DNA of 64,000 nt from Argonema galeatum A003/A1. GTDB lineage: Bacteria; Cyanobacteriota; Cyanobacteriia; Cyanobacteriales; Aerosakkonemataceae. Positions 27,292 through 35,984 of the stretch are shown in pieces. Numbering within the stretch: position 1 is the stretch's first letter; each line of letters opens with the position of its first letter. The position numbers and the translations under genes are program-made. The DNA lies in the NCBI RefSeq assembly GCF_023333595.1, contig NZ_JAIQZM010000030.1, forward strand, positions 1 through 64,000. The letters are read 5' to 3'. The notes beneath the pieces are model-generated. The model had not been told where the DNA came from and did not search any database. It saw only the letters and a list, made by a program, of their open reading frames with translations.

Positions 27292-28335
27292 ATGTCCATT
27301 TTTCAGACTGTAAGCGGCAAGGCTGCTTCTCAATACACGATCGCAAACCGCTTGCAAATACAGCATCTACTCAATCCTACGGCGATTAAGCAAGATCGAC
27401 AGATTGACGGTGGCGATGTGGTTAAGGGGTTAAGTCAAACTCCGAAATCCCTACCGCCGCGCTATTTCTACGACGATCGCGGTTCGGATCTGTTTGAGCA
27501 AATCTGCCAGCTACCGGAATATTATCTGACGCGCACGGAAACAGCTATTTTGCAAGGGTGTGCTGGTGAAATTGCTCGGCTAACGGGTGCGTGTGAAGTT
27601 GTAGAATTGGGTAGCGGTAGCTCTACTAAAACCCGCATTCTGCTGGATGCTTACAACGAACTAGAGTACCCTTTGCGCTATGTTCCAATTGATGTGAGCG
27701 CTGGCATTCTGGAAAGCAGTGCTAGGGAATTGCTGGCAGATTATCCATCGCTTGCGGTTCGCGCTTTGGTTAGCACTTACGAACTGGCGCTGAAAGGTTT
27801 GGCCCCGTCTCGCTTACCGGCGCGGATGATTTGTTTTTTGGGCAGTACGCTGGGTAATCTGGATCGTCAGGAGTGCGATCGCTTTTTCTGGCAAATCACC
27901 GACGCTCTGAATCTGGGCGAGTATTTCTTGCTGGGAATAGATTTACAAAAGTCGCCATATCTGTTAGAAGCCGCCTATAACGATCGCCAGGGCGTTACAG
28001 CTGCTTTTAATTTGAATATGCTGGAGCATCTGAACTGGCGTTTTGATGGGGATTTCAAGCCGACGCAGTTTGAACACTGGGCTTTTTACAACAAATCTGA
28101 CTGCCAAATTGAGATGCACTTGCGGAGTATGCGATCGCAAACTGTGCAATTACGCGCTCTCGACTTAACTGTTGAGTTTGAGGAAAAGGAAACAATTTTG
28201 ACGGAAATCTCCCGCAAATTCGACCTCAACCTCATGCAGCAGGAACTGCGAACACATGGTTTAGTGCCGCTTCAGGTTTGGACCGATCCAAATCAGTGGT
28301 TTGGTGTCCTACTGTGTCAGATGCAAAAGACTTAA
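27292..28335 (+). CDS. egtD: L-histidine N(alpha)-methyltransferase (ergothioneine biosynthesis)
   Basis: EgtD trimethylates histidine to hercynine using SAM. Landmarks: PPRYFYDDRGSDLFEQIC, PEYYLTRTE, the SAM loop VVELGSGSSTKTR, DVSAGILE, and FLGSTLGNLDR. The 347-residue length is normal. A GGAGG stands eight bases before the start. With egtC and egtB at 17.6-19.8 kb it completes the core pathway, although the cyclase and kinase genes on the other strand separate them. Confidence 0.93.
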   Translation: MSIFQTVSGKAASQYTIANRLQIQHLLNPTAIKQDRQIDGGDVVKGLSQTPKSLPPRYFYDDRGSDLFEQICQLPEYYLTRTETAILQGCAGEIARLTGACEVVELGSGSSTKTRILLDAYNELEYPLRYVPIDVSAGILESSARELLADYPSLAVRALVSTYELALKGLAPSRLPARMICFLGSTLGNLDRQECDRFFWQITDALNLGEYFLLGIDLQKSPYLLEAAYNDRQGVTAAFNLNMLEHLNWRFDGDFKPTQFEHWAFYNKSDCQIEMHLRSMRSQTVQLRALDLTVEFEEKETILTEISRKFDLNLMQQELRTHGLVPLQVWTDPNQWFGVLLCQMQKT

Positions 28336-28616
28336 AGCAAAGTGCTTCGGCTTTAGTGCTGAGTACAAACACAGTCGCTTCCTTGCGGGGAATAGCTCTA
28401 TACTGTCCTAACATAAATGACTGTGGCTATAATCAAACAACTTTGCTGATTAGTTCATGGTTCATGGTTCATCAAATTAACTATGAACTATGAACCATTT
28501 ATCGGAGATAAATTAGCAATATCTCAACCTGCCATATAAATTATTACTGACTAAAATCTACATTTTAAAGAATGAAATAAATTTAATGGGCAAAATTTCC
28601 GTTTTTCCAGGAGTTA

Positions 28617-28772
28617 TATCGTGTCCGGTTGCATCGTTAGTATATGAGTGATATCGTCAAATTGTCCGTTGTCATCGTTGGTTAAATTTTTACCGCAGAT
28701 GAAGACTCTGGAACGCAGATGTAGGCGCAGCCTTCCCGAAGGGTACGCAGATAAGAATAATCACACGAATTT
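28617..28772. repeat. dispersed ~160-bp repeat, copy B
   Basis: Matches 15301-15478 in its first ~85 bases and its last ~25 bases. Just upstream, 28452-28499 holds an imperfect inverted repeat (GTTCATGGTTCAT/ATGAACTATGAAC). No gene lies in 28336-28784. Confidence 0.75.
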
Positions 28773-28784
28773 TTTAGGTAACCG

Positions 28785-29408
28785 ATGCGTAAGGACATGA
28801 TATTAGCGGAGGCGCTCAGAATGAATGTTGCTCAAATTGAAGAGAAAAAAGCCAAGAAAAAGACATTCGCCCAGAATTTGTGGTTTTTGCATTGGTTAAT
28901 GGCTGCTTGCTTTTTACTGCTATTTGCGACTGGCGCTTACATGACTGACTTGCCCAAAAAAGTATCCTATGGGGAGTCTTTATACGAGTTACACAAAACC
29001 CTTGGGGTAGTGGTGATGAGCGTACTGCTAGCTAGAATTGTTGTCCTGCTGCGGGTCATCCAACACAAGTATAGGCGGCGTCTGCCTAAGCTTACGGGGG
29101 AATGGCTGAAAACTTTCTTTTTTCACACAAGTCTATATTTTTTTATGCTTCTTGTTCCTCTCTCCGGCTATTTTTGTTCTAATTCCTATGGCTATGATGT
29201 GGTTATATTCGGCACGGATATAACTTTGCCAGACTTATTTCCAGAAAACAAAGAAGTAGCTGAATTTAGTAAAAGCCTGCATTTTTGGCTAGCTTACACT
29301 TTTCTAGCTGCGATCGCACTCCACGCGATCGACCAATGGAAATACTTGCGGGCCCAAGGGCGTCGTTTTTATACAGCGGTTAACCGCAGCACCGAAACTA
29401 ACAAATAG
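28785..29408 (+). CDS. cytochrome b561-type membrane protein
   Basis: A 207-residue protein with four transmembrane helices and well placed histidines for haem b: FLHWLMA in helix 1, ELHKTLG before helix 2, FFHTSLYFFML in helix 3 and LHFW/ALHAID in helix 4. This is the CybB/b561 bacterial family, which passes electrons between membrane quinone and small redox partners. Start codons at 28785, 28800 and 28821 are possible. It converges with and overlaps the next gene by 11 bases. Confidence 0.85.
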   Translation: MRKDMILAEALRMNVAQIEEKKAKKKTFAQNLWFLHWLMAACFLLLFATGAYMTDLPKKVSYGESLYELHKTLGVVVMSVLLARIVVLLRVIQHKYRRRLPKLTGEWLKTFFFHTSLYFFMLLVPLSGYFCSNSYGYDVVIFGTDITLPDLFPENKEVAEFSKSLHFWLAYTFLAAIALHAIDQWKYLRAQGRRFYTAVNRSTETNK

Positions 29409-30018
29409 GCCGATTGCCGGGATTCACCGCATGGATATACTCGCTACCAGAAGTAGGCCATCCTCGTTTGTAAACAGCTTCCTCTGGCTTTCCCCATCCC
29501 AGCTGCAAAATAATTTCCAAGAAATCGGACTTCTCAAACTTGCACAAACTAGCCCATTCTGTTCTATAAGAAATTATGCCCACATCAGCAGGTGCGATCG
29601 CGCGAAAGTCTTTGCCATTATTAACACTCAAGTATAAATCCATACCCGCAGTCACTTCATGCCAGAATGCCAGTAGGTCAGCTTTCGCAGCTAAGAGCGT
29701 TTCTATATCGCCGGGTAAAGCAATCAACTGGGCGTCCACTTCTGGGATTCGCAGAGTCTTGCCTTTGAGAACGATTTGCCGCCAGACAATGCCAGAAACT
29801 TGGTGTTCTCTCTGATAGCTGTGAATAGTAGCTTTAAAGTCTTGATAAGCCGTGAACTTTTGCACGCCCTCGCTTTTAATAAACTTGTCAATCAAAGGAT
29901 TGCCAGAAGCCTGAACAGTCAGGTTAAGGCGCTGACCCGTCAGACAGGCTCGACGTTCGTCAGCCAAAATTTCGATCAGTTCCTCGGTGGTGTGGACTTT
30001 TGTCATGAGAAACACCAT
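29398..30018 (-). CDS. conserved hypothetical protein
   Basis: A 206-residue soluble protein without signal peptide or membrane segments. It shows TTEELIEILADERRACLTGQ, and near the C-terminus KSDFLEIILQLGWGKPEEAVYKRGWPTSGSEYI. I have seen similar proteins only as cyanobacterial hypotheticals and cannot assign a function. A likely start is M5 (MTKVHTTEE). It follows the thioredoxin-like gene at some distance, with repeat DNA between. Confidence 0.65.
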   Translation of the reverse strand: MVFLMTKVHTTEELIEILADERRACLTGQRLNLTVQASGNPLIDKFIKSEGVQKFTAYQDFKATIHSYQREHQVSGIVWRQIVLKGKTLRIPEVDAQLIALPGDIETLLAAKADLLAFWHEVTAGMDLYLSVNNGKDFRAIAPADVGIISYRTEWASLCKFEKSDFLEIILQLGWGKPEEAVYKRGWPTSGSEYIHAVNPGNRPIC

Positions 30019-30057
30019 CTGGGACAGTTACGCGAACATTACTTTCTAGGATAATTG

Positions 30058-30200
30058 TGTATTTTGTTGGCGATCGCTTTTCTCCCCCCCTAGCCCCCCA
30101 AATCTGGGGGGAGAAGAATCCTCTTCCCCCCAGATTTGGGGGGTCGGGGGGCAAAACCAAGGTTTGTGCGTAAGTCCGTGTGTATTTTGTTGGCGATCGC
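30058..30200. repeat. polyC/G hairpin bounded by a 20-bp direct repeat
   Basis: The 20-mer TGTATTTTGTTGGCGATCGC occurs at 30058-30077 and 30181-30200. Between them a hairpin (CCCCCCAAATCTGGGGGG and CCCCCCAGATTTGGGGGG, 30084-30151) is followed by TGCGTAAG, also seen at the 32157-32247 hairpin. Confidence 0.85.
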
Positions 30201-30242
30201 ACATATATAAAATAGGGCAGACACACTGGTCTGCCCCTGCAC

Positions 30243-30824
30243 TCACTTAGCTAGTTCCGTATTGAACTCATTCACCACTCGCTGCTTCAACTCCCCAGAT
30301 TCCGATCGCGGCTGCAAGTTAAACACCTTGCGGAAAGCGTCATCTACCTGCTCAAACGGCACTTGTCCCTTACCGTTGAGAACTTCCTTACCCGATTGGT
30401 CAAACAGGACAACTTGAGGCACAAAACCTTTGTAGTAATAGCCCGGTTCTGTGGGTTCGTAGGTTGATTTAGCTGGGATAGAATCCACATCCACGGGGAT
30501 AATATCCGCCGCCCGTCCATAAAACTGCTGTATGTGCGAAACCACAGTCGCATATTGTTTGCTATCCCTGCTGTCATCTACGTAGAACACCAGCAGAGTC
30601 GGCTTATTTCCCTTCAAAGACTGTGCCAGAGTCACCTTTGACGGCACCAGGGAACCATTCCCGGCATAGAGGACATAAATATTGCCATCAAAGTTGTCGT
30701 CGTTTATACCCGCTAGAGCTGGTGGCGTCCCCACGATCAACAGACAACTCAGCGCTGCGAAGAGGGTCAACAGACAACTGGCAAAAATCTGCCGCCAGTA
30801 ATTCAGAAAAGTCGCGATAGTCAT
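30243..30824 (-). CDS. thioredoxin-like thylakoid photosystem I accumulation factor
   Basis: A 193-residue protein with an N-terminal membrane segment/signal (about residues 8-35, ending TPPALAGIND) and a thioredoxin-like fold (KPTLLVFYVDDSRDSKQYA in place of a CxxC active site, then GFVPQVVLFD). I recognise it as the cyanobacterial protein family needed for PSI accumulation in thylakoids. I chose ATG 30824, with GGAG 5 bases upstream; the frame extends to 30863. The C-terminal helix is charged and probably lumenal. Confidence 0.8.
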   Translation of the reverse strand: MTIATFLNYWRQIFASCLLTLFAALSCLLIVGTPPALAGINDDNFDGNIYVLYAGNGSLVPSKVTLAQSLKGNKPTLLVFYVDDSRDSKQYATVVSHIQQFYGRAADIIPVDVDSIPAKSTYEPTEPGYYYKGFVPQVVLFDQSGKEVLNGKGQVPFEQVDDAFRKVFNLQPRSESGELKQRVVNEFNTELAK

Positions 30825-30944
30825 TTTCTCCAAGAATCCTTCTACTGTGTGTCCCGATCGCAAACCTGAAGTGAAACCCCTGCTTTTAAGTATGGGGTTT
30901 CCCCTCTTCCCCTCTTCCCCCTAGCCCCTAGCCCCTAGCCCCTT

Positions 30945-31988
30945 TCACCGTACTTGCACTTCTCGCTTCACGTCAATCAGTACCTTACCATTTCGGATCA
31001 GGCGATATTCACCCCGCCAGACACCCGCAGTTAAGGGTTGATTACCAGATGCTCTTTTGCCAACATAACTCAGCCAAGATCGACTGGGCGATTGTAGCTC
31101 TTGTTTGCGTACAGCGAACGGTTTACCATCGGGTGCGATGAGTTGAAATTCTTGTCCATCGCCCTTAAGTACACCGTAAGCTTGCACCCAGAAGATAAGC
31201 GCGGGACTATTTTTAGGTAGTTCCGTTTCCGAAAAGCGCCCCTCCCAGATAGCTGCCATATCCGGTGGCTGAGTGGCAAAACCAGCGCGGATCGTACCTG
31301 TGGGAACATAACTTATCGGCTGTTGCCAGATGGGTTTGCGATCGACCCGACAACCTGGGCCAGCATTGGCACCAACAAACGGGTCTACGACTTTATCTTG
31401 GTAGCGGACGGTCAAGTGAACGTGAGGGAAGGAAGCTAAGCCAGACTCTCCCACCATGCCCAATACTGTACCTGCTTCAACGGAGGTATCTGGTTTGACT
31501 ACAACACTGCCGTTGCGGAGATGGCAATATTGAGTCTGCCAGCCGTTACCGTGGTCTATTACGACTCCGTTACCGCATTCAATGCCTTGAACGTTGGCTT
31601 TGTCTGTTTGATCGGCTACTCTGCGATCGCTCACTCCGTCGCGCACCCGCAGAACTTTGCCCGCTGCTGCTGCTTTCACGGCGACGCCTGCTGCCATTAC
31701 GCGCTCATCTGGAATGGCAAAGTCTACACCGTTGTGACCGTCGTAGGTTTGCCGACCGCAGCCAAAATCGACTTCTGTTGGGCTGGGGTCGCGATCGACG
31801 TAGTGCATGATAAAACAGTCTTGGCCTAGCGTACAGTTAATCGGTAAGGCAAGTTTGAAGGAATTTGGGGGGTTGGCAGCTATTTCAACTGGGGACGGTG
31901 CAGAGGCGATCTTTTCTTTACCGAAGCAGGCGGGGAGAAGGGTAAGCAGGAAGACAAGAAATGCTGTAGTCAGAAGGGACTTTTTCAT
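30945..31988 (-). CDS. M23-family metallopeptidase, lipoprotein
   Basis: A probable lipoprotein (signal MKKSLLTTAFLVFLLTLLPAC with lipobox LLPAC). The LytM/M23 domain (about residues 70-230) has HNGVDFAIP, GNGVVIDHGNGWQTQYCHL and PHVHLTV, the zinc ligands of a peptidoglycan endopeptidase. About 120 residues of unknown C-terminal domain follow. ATG 31988 leaves room for the small upstream ORF (17-base gap); ATG 32009 would overlap it. Likely acts in the periplasm on cell-wall peptides. Confidence 0.87.
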   Translation of the reverse strand: MKKSLLTTAFLVFLLTLLPACFGKEKIASAPSPVEIAANPPNSFKLALPINCTLGQDCFIMHYVDRDPSPTEVDFGCGRQTYDGHNGVDFAIPDERVMAAGVAVKAAAAGKVLRVRDGVSDRRVADQTDKANVQGIECGNGVVIDHGNGWQTQYCHLRNGSVVVKPDTSVEAGTVLGMVGESGLASFPHVHLTVRYQDKVVDPFVGANAGPGCRVDRKPIWQQPISYVPTGTIRAGFATQPPDMAAIWEGRFSETELPKNSPALIFWVQAYGVLKGDGQEFQLIAPDGKPFAVRKQELQSPSRSWLSYVGKRASGNQPLTAGVWRGEYRLIRNGKVLIDVKREVQVR

Positions 31989-32005
31989 TGGTTTGATGAT
32001 TGATT

Positions 32006-32092
32006 TCAACTGCTACGACTAAAGAAAATTGCAGCTAGGACAATTAAACCCAAAAGTGCTAAAGGCACCCACAAATTAATAAGCTCGGACAT
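32006..32092 (-). CDS. small single-helix membrane protein
   Basis: A 28-codon frame, MSELINLWVPLALLGLIVLA and eight further residues, is mostly one hydrophobic helix ending in a charged SRSS tail. AAGGA lies 6 bases before the ATG. It ends 17 bases before the M23 lipoprotein start, so both could share an mRNA. Its size resembles small subunits of photosynthetic membrane complexes, but I cannot match it to any of them. Confidence 0.5.
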   Translation of the reverse strand: MSELINLWVPLALLGLIVLAAIFFSRSS

Positions 32093-32156
32093 ATTAGTTC
32101 CTTTTGTCTTGGCAATAACATCTATAAATTAATAATTTTGATTATATATCTCAGGA

Positions 32157-32247
32157 CTTACGCATTTGTCCCCCCTAACCCCCCAAATCTGGGGGGGACA
32201 AGACTTTTTCTCCCCCAGATTTGGGGGCTGGGGGGCAAATGCGTAAG
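32157..32247. repeat. 91-bp hairpin with CTTACGCATTTG ends
   Basis: Outer arms CTTACGCATTTG and CAAATGCGTAAG enclose polyC/G arms (CCCCCCAAATCTGGGGGG class). It sits in the leader of the following gene, only about 45 bases from its start codon. Confidence 0.85.
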
Positions 32248-32293
32248 CCATATATCTTTAAAATATAAAGTAACTTTTATGAGAGAGCCAACT

Positions 32294-34816
32294 ATGACAG
32301 CGACCGACGCAGTGATATGGCTACAAGAACGAACAGCCCTGAGTGTGCTGTCGGAGAGGGTATTGGAGGCGATCGCACAAGTTTTAGAAGAAAAAGTCGT
32401 AGCGGCGCACACCCGCGTCGTAATGGAGGACACCCCACCCGAAGGTCTTTATATTCTAAAACGAGGACGGCTGGAAGGCGATCGCACCAATCAAACTGGT
32501 TCTGTGTGGGCTGTTAGTTTACTACCGGGTGCGATCGTACACTTACAGGAGCTGCTGTTTGGGCAATTGGCGCAGAGGACTGTAAGAGCGATCGGCGAAA
32601 GTCAGTTGTGGTTTATTCCAGCCGACAAATTTCGCCAATTAGTAGCAGAATACCCCGAAATTACGCAGGCTTTTTCACAGCAACTAGCAATGGAACTAGC
32701 TCAGATATCTTCTCAGCTAGCTTATGAGCAAGAACGTCAAACCATCTTGCGACCTTATCTAGTAACAAAAGCCAAACGGGGTATTGTAGGCAAAAGTCGC
32801 TATGCAGTGCGTTTGCGGCAGCAAATTAAAGAAGCAACTGAAGATCGCGGTTCAGCGGTAATTTTTGGGGAACCTGGACTCGAAAAGGACAACATCGCTG
32901 CTCTAATTCATTTCGCTTCTCCTCAGCGGCGAGAACCGATGATTAAAATAGATTGCAGTAAGTTGCAAGCAAACGGTGCAGAATTATTTGGTCGTGTTGG
33001 CAGCAAACCTGGTTTAATCGAATGGCTAGGCGAAGGAACTTTACTGCTCAACAACATCCAAGAACTTCCCTCAGAATTGATGCCCAAAATAGCGAACTTG
33101 CTGGAAACCGGAAACTACGCACCCGTCGGTGGAGAAGAACACAATCCAAAATCGCCATGTTTGGCACGCATTTTGATGATATCTGAAAAAACGCTGCCCA
33201 AGATCGATCGCCTAGTTACTCATTTAATTAAAGTCCCGCCGCTGCGAGTGCGAAAAACCGATATTAGCGACCAGATGGAATACTACATTCGGTTGTTTTG
33301 TCGAGCCAAAGGTATTGCCAACCCTCACATAACCTCAGAAGCTTTGCGGTGGTTACAAGCGTATGATTTTCCGGGCAATTTCCGAGAATTGGAAGGGTTG
33401 GTGCAACGAGCGCTTGTTCAGTCTGCTGGTACTAAAGAACTAACCGAAGAAGTATTTTGGTCGTTACAAACCAAGAAAAAACAATTTCGCGTCAATCTTT
33501 TAAATTCCTATCCTTGGCTGCGAAGATTTTTACGCAGTGAATGGTGGCCCGATCGGATAAATTATGGATTCACATTGGGATTTTTTGCGATCGTTGTCGC
33601 CCTATTATTTCTAGGCCCTCAACATCGCAATGAAAACGTTGCTTTAAATCTATTTTGGGCTTGGTGGTGGCCGTTAATTCTGATCGGTTTTCCCTTTGTA
33701 GGACGCCTGTGGTGCGCTGTTTGTCCCTTCATGATTTATGGGGAAGTCACACAAAAACTTTCCCTGTGGCTTTGGCCTCGTCAGCTAAAACGCTGGCCGC
33801 GACAGTCAGCCGAAAAATGGGGAGGATGGTTTTTGTTTGGCTTATTTGTCTTAATTTTTCTGTGGGAAGAACTCTGGCATTTAGAGGATACGGCTTACCT
33901 CTCCGCCTGTTTGCTGCTGTTAATTACTGCGGGAGCAATGATTTTTTCGGCAATTTTTGAGCGCCGGTTTTGGTGTCGGTATCTGTGTCCAATTGGGGGA
34001 ATGAATGGGCTGTTTGCAAAGTTATCGATGATTGAATTAAGGGCGCAGCAGGGAACTTGTTCTGCTGAATGCACCACTTATCAATGTTACAAAGGTGGGC
34101 CTCAAAAAGGTGAAGGTTTGGAGACTAATGGCTGTCCTCTGTATACTCATCCAACGCACTTGGAAGATAACAAAGATTGCGTACTTTGCATGACTTGTCT
34201 CAAGGCTTGTCCCCATCGATCGGTTGAGTTAAATTTGCGTCCTCCCGGCATTGAACTTTGGACAACTCATGTGCCTCATGCCTATGAAGTGGCGCTGTTG
34301 TTGTTACTTTTAGGTGGAATTTTTATTCACCGCTTGCCAGAGTTGCAATATTTGCTGGGATTGAATTTAGATTTAAGTCAGTTTTGGCCGCATTTGGGAT
34401 TTTCTTTGGCAGTTTTAATCGTGCCTGCACTGGTTCCACTGTTGGGTTATAGCTTGATTCAATTGTTTCATGGTTTGGTAAAGCCCCGCTCGTTTGTAGA
34501 GTTGGCTTATGGTTATTTGCCGCTGGTTTTGGGGGGAAACTTAGCCCATTATTTGCGGCTGGGTTTAGGCGAAGGAGGACGAATTTTACCTTTAACTTTC
34601 GCGACTTTTGGCCTCAGTGGTGAGGATTTGCCCGTGTTGGTAGCTCATCAGGCTGTAATTGCGTTTTTGCAAGGAACAACGCTGATTTTTTCGGTGCTTT
34701 TGACGATACTTTTGACGCAAAAGATTGCTCATCAACCGCTGCGGTTCCTGCTACCCCAACATCTGGCTGCTGTGGTTTTGGGAGCAAGTCTGTGGGCTAT
34801 TATTGTCGTCAGCTAA
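32294..34816 (+). CDS. cNMP-binding / degenerate sigma54-AAA / NapH-NosR-like polyferredoxin fusion protein
   Basis: About 840 residues. 1-140: cyclic-nucleotide-binding domain (PPEGLYILKRGRLEG, QELLFGQ). 160-400: AAA module of sigma54-activator type, but Walker A is GEPGLEKD, Walker B DE is replaced by NN (LLLNNIQE), and no GAFTGA loop is seen; the FPGNFRELEGLVQRAL helix remains. 430-840: seven or so transmembrane helices with cysteine motifs CAVCPF, CRYLCPIGG and CVLCMTCLKACP, as in NapH/NosR-type electron carriers. Start ATG 32294 has GAGAG upstream; ATG 32279 is possible. Cyanobacteria lack sigma54, so the AAA part is probably a sensor or scaffold. Confidence 0.85.
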   Translation: MTATDAVIWLQERTALSVLSERVLEAIAQVLEEKVVAAHTRVVMEDTPPEGLYILKRGRLEGDRTNQTGSVWAVSLLPGAIVHLQELLFGQLAQRTVRAIGESQLWFIPADKFRQLVAEYPEITQAFSQQLAMELAQISSQLAYEQERQTILRPYLVTKAKRGIVGKSRYAVRLRQQIKEATEDRGSAVIFGEPGLEKDNIAALIHFASPQRREPMIKIDCSKLQANGAELFGRVGSKPGLIEWLGEGTLLLNNIQELPSELMPKIANLLETGNYAPVGGEEHNPKSPCLARILMISEKTLPKIDRLVTHLIKVPPLRVRKTDISDQMEYYIRLFCRAKGIANPHITSEALRWLQAYDFPGNFRELEGLVQRALVQSAGTKELTEEVFWSLQTKKKQFRVNLLNSYPWLRRFLRSEWWPDRINYGFTLGFFAIVVALLFLGPQHRNENVALNLFWAWWWPLILIGFPFVGRLWCAVCPFMIYGEVTQKLSLWLWPRQLKRWPRQSAEKWGGWFLFGLFVLIFLWEELWHLEDTAYLSACLLLLITAGAMIFSAIFERRFWCRYLCPIGGMNGLFAKLSMIELRAQQGTCSAECTTYQCYKGGPQKGEGLETNGCPLYTHPTHLEDNKDCVLCMTCLKACPHRSVELNLRPPGIELWTTHVPHAYEVALLLLLLGGIFIHRLPELQYLLGLNLDLSQFWPHLGFSLAVLIVPALVPLLGYSLIQLFHGLVKPRSFVELAYGYLPLVLGGNLAHYLRLGLGEGGRILPLTFATFGLSGEDLPVLVAHQAVIAFLQGTTLIFSVLLTILLTQKIAHQPLRFLLPQHLAAVVLGASLWAIIVVS

Positions 34817-34831
34817 TTACTGCTTGACTAT

Positions 34832-34864
34832 AGAAACCCGGTTTCTTGAAGAAACCGGGTTTCT
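34832..34864. repeat. AGAAACCCGG inverted repeat, copy 3
   Basis: Same 15-base arms as copies 1 and 2, spacer TGA, 15 bases after the polyferredoxin gene. Confidence 0.85.
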
Positions 34865-34918
34865 GGGGTGCTATATACTGCTTGTCCTATCAGTAAAATA
34901 AAATACTAGATAATACTT

Positions 34919-35545
34919 ATGAAAATCGGCAATTACAAAGAGTTATACACGATCGGTCACTCAAATCTCAGTATTGAAGCTTTTATTTTGTTACTTCAGC
35001 AACATGGAATTACGGCAGTGGCAGATGTGCGATCGCATCCCTACAGTCGTCGCTTACCCCACTTCAGTCAACCCGCCTTAAAAGCCTCATTACAAAACAT
35101 TGGCATTCGCTACGTTTTCCTGGGTCGCGAATTAGGCGCAAGACCCGAAGATTTAACTTGTTACGATAATACTGGCAAAGCGCTTTACGAAAGAATTGCC
35201 GCAACCAACCTATTTGCCGAAGGAATTCAGCGTTTAGTCAAAGGCGCAGAAACTTACAAAATTGCCATGATGTGTGCCGAAAAAGACCCAATTACTTGTC
35301 ATCGCACTATTTTAGTTTGCCGCCGACTGAGAAAATTTGAAGTACAGATTAATCATATTTTCTCAGATGGTAACTTAGAATCGCAAGAGCAACTAGAAAA
35401 TAGGCTCTTAGGCAAGTTTAACAAAAATTTGCATCAGCCAATTCAATTAAGTCTATTTGAATTGCCAAAGGATGAAATTGACATAGAAGAAGCTTATAAT
35501 CGACAAGGTAATGAAATCGCTTATGTCAAAGAAAACCATGAATAA
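34919..35545 (+). CDS. DUF488 family protein (first of two)
   Basis: A 208-residue DUF488 protein: YTIGHSNLSIEAF at the start, VADVRSHPYSRRLPHF, and MCAEKDPITCHRTIL. The conserved Cys and the CHR motif suggest an enzyme acting on nucleic acid or nucleotides, but the family reaction is not known. It is the first gene of a tightly packed unit: its stop overlaps the second DUF488 gene, which overlaps a dual-OB-like gene. Confidence 0.88.
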   Translation: MKIGNYKELYTIGHSNLSIEAFILLLQQHGITAVADVRSHPYSRRLPHFSQPALKASLQNIGIRYVFLGRELGARPEDLTCYDNTGKALYERIAATNLFAEGIQRLVKGAETYKIAMMCAEKDPITCHRTILVCRRLRKFEVQINHIFSDGNLESQEQLENRLLGKFNKNLHQPIQLSLFELPKDEIDIEEAYNRQGNEIAYVKENHE

Positions 35546-35984
35546 AGAGATTAACTTATTTACGATCGGCTTTACCCAAAAAAGCGCCGAGCAATTTTTT
35601 GAGACTTTACTCAAAGCAGGAGTTCAGCGAGTCATAGACACACGCCTGAATAATGTTTCCCAGTTAGCAGGATTTGCAAAACGCAAAGACTTAGAGTATT
35701 TTCTCCGAAAAGTTGGCAATATCGAATACGTTCACATTTTAGACTTAGCACCAACCAAAGATATCCTTGATGCCTATAAAAAGAACGGCGGTGCTTGGGA
35801 TACATACGAAAAACAATTTGTAGATTTAATGGTCAAACGCCAAATCGAAGATAAAGTTTCACCAGATATTTTAAATGGAGGATGTCTGCTATGTAGCGAA
35901 GCAAAACCACATAATTGCCATCGCCGATTAGTTGCCGAATATTTAAAAGATAAGTGGAAAAATGTAAAAATATGCCATCTATGA
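35538..35984 (+). CDS. DUF488 family protein (second of two)
   Basis: About 148 residues: LFTIGFTQKSAEQFFETL, VIDTRLNNVSQLAGFAK and LLCSEAKPHNCHRRLVAEYL. It is the shorter DUF488 subtype. I chose ATG 35538, which overlaps the TAA of the first gene (ATGAATAA); in-frame ATGs at 35511 and 35523 also exist. Its TGA overlaps the next ATG (ATGA). Two different DUF488 proteins in one operon suggest a heteromeric complex or sequential steps. Confidence 0.87.
   Translation: MNKEINLFTIGFTQKSAEQFFETLLKAGVQRVIDTRLNNVSQLAGFAKRKDLEYFLRKVGNIEYVHILDLAPTKDILDAYKKNGGAWDTYEKQFVDLMVKRQIEDKVSPDILNGGCLLCSEAKPHNCHRRLVAEYLKDKWKNVKICHL

Noticed and set aside
28452..28499. Repeated ATGGTTCAT units that suggested a CRISPR-like array
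   Set aside because: Only two or three imperfect units without regular spacers; it is an inverted repeat. No CRISPR array or cas gene occurs in the window.
30046..30246. Minus-strand frames through the polyC/G hairpins (PPTPQIWGEEDSSPPRF type)
   Set aside because: The sequence is only the translation of inverted repeat DNA, as at 32158-32433.
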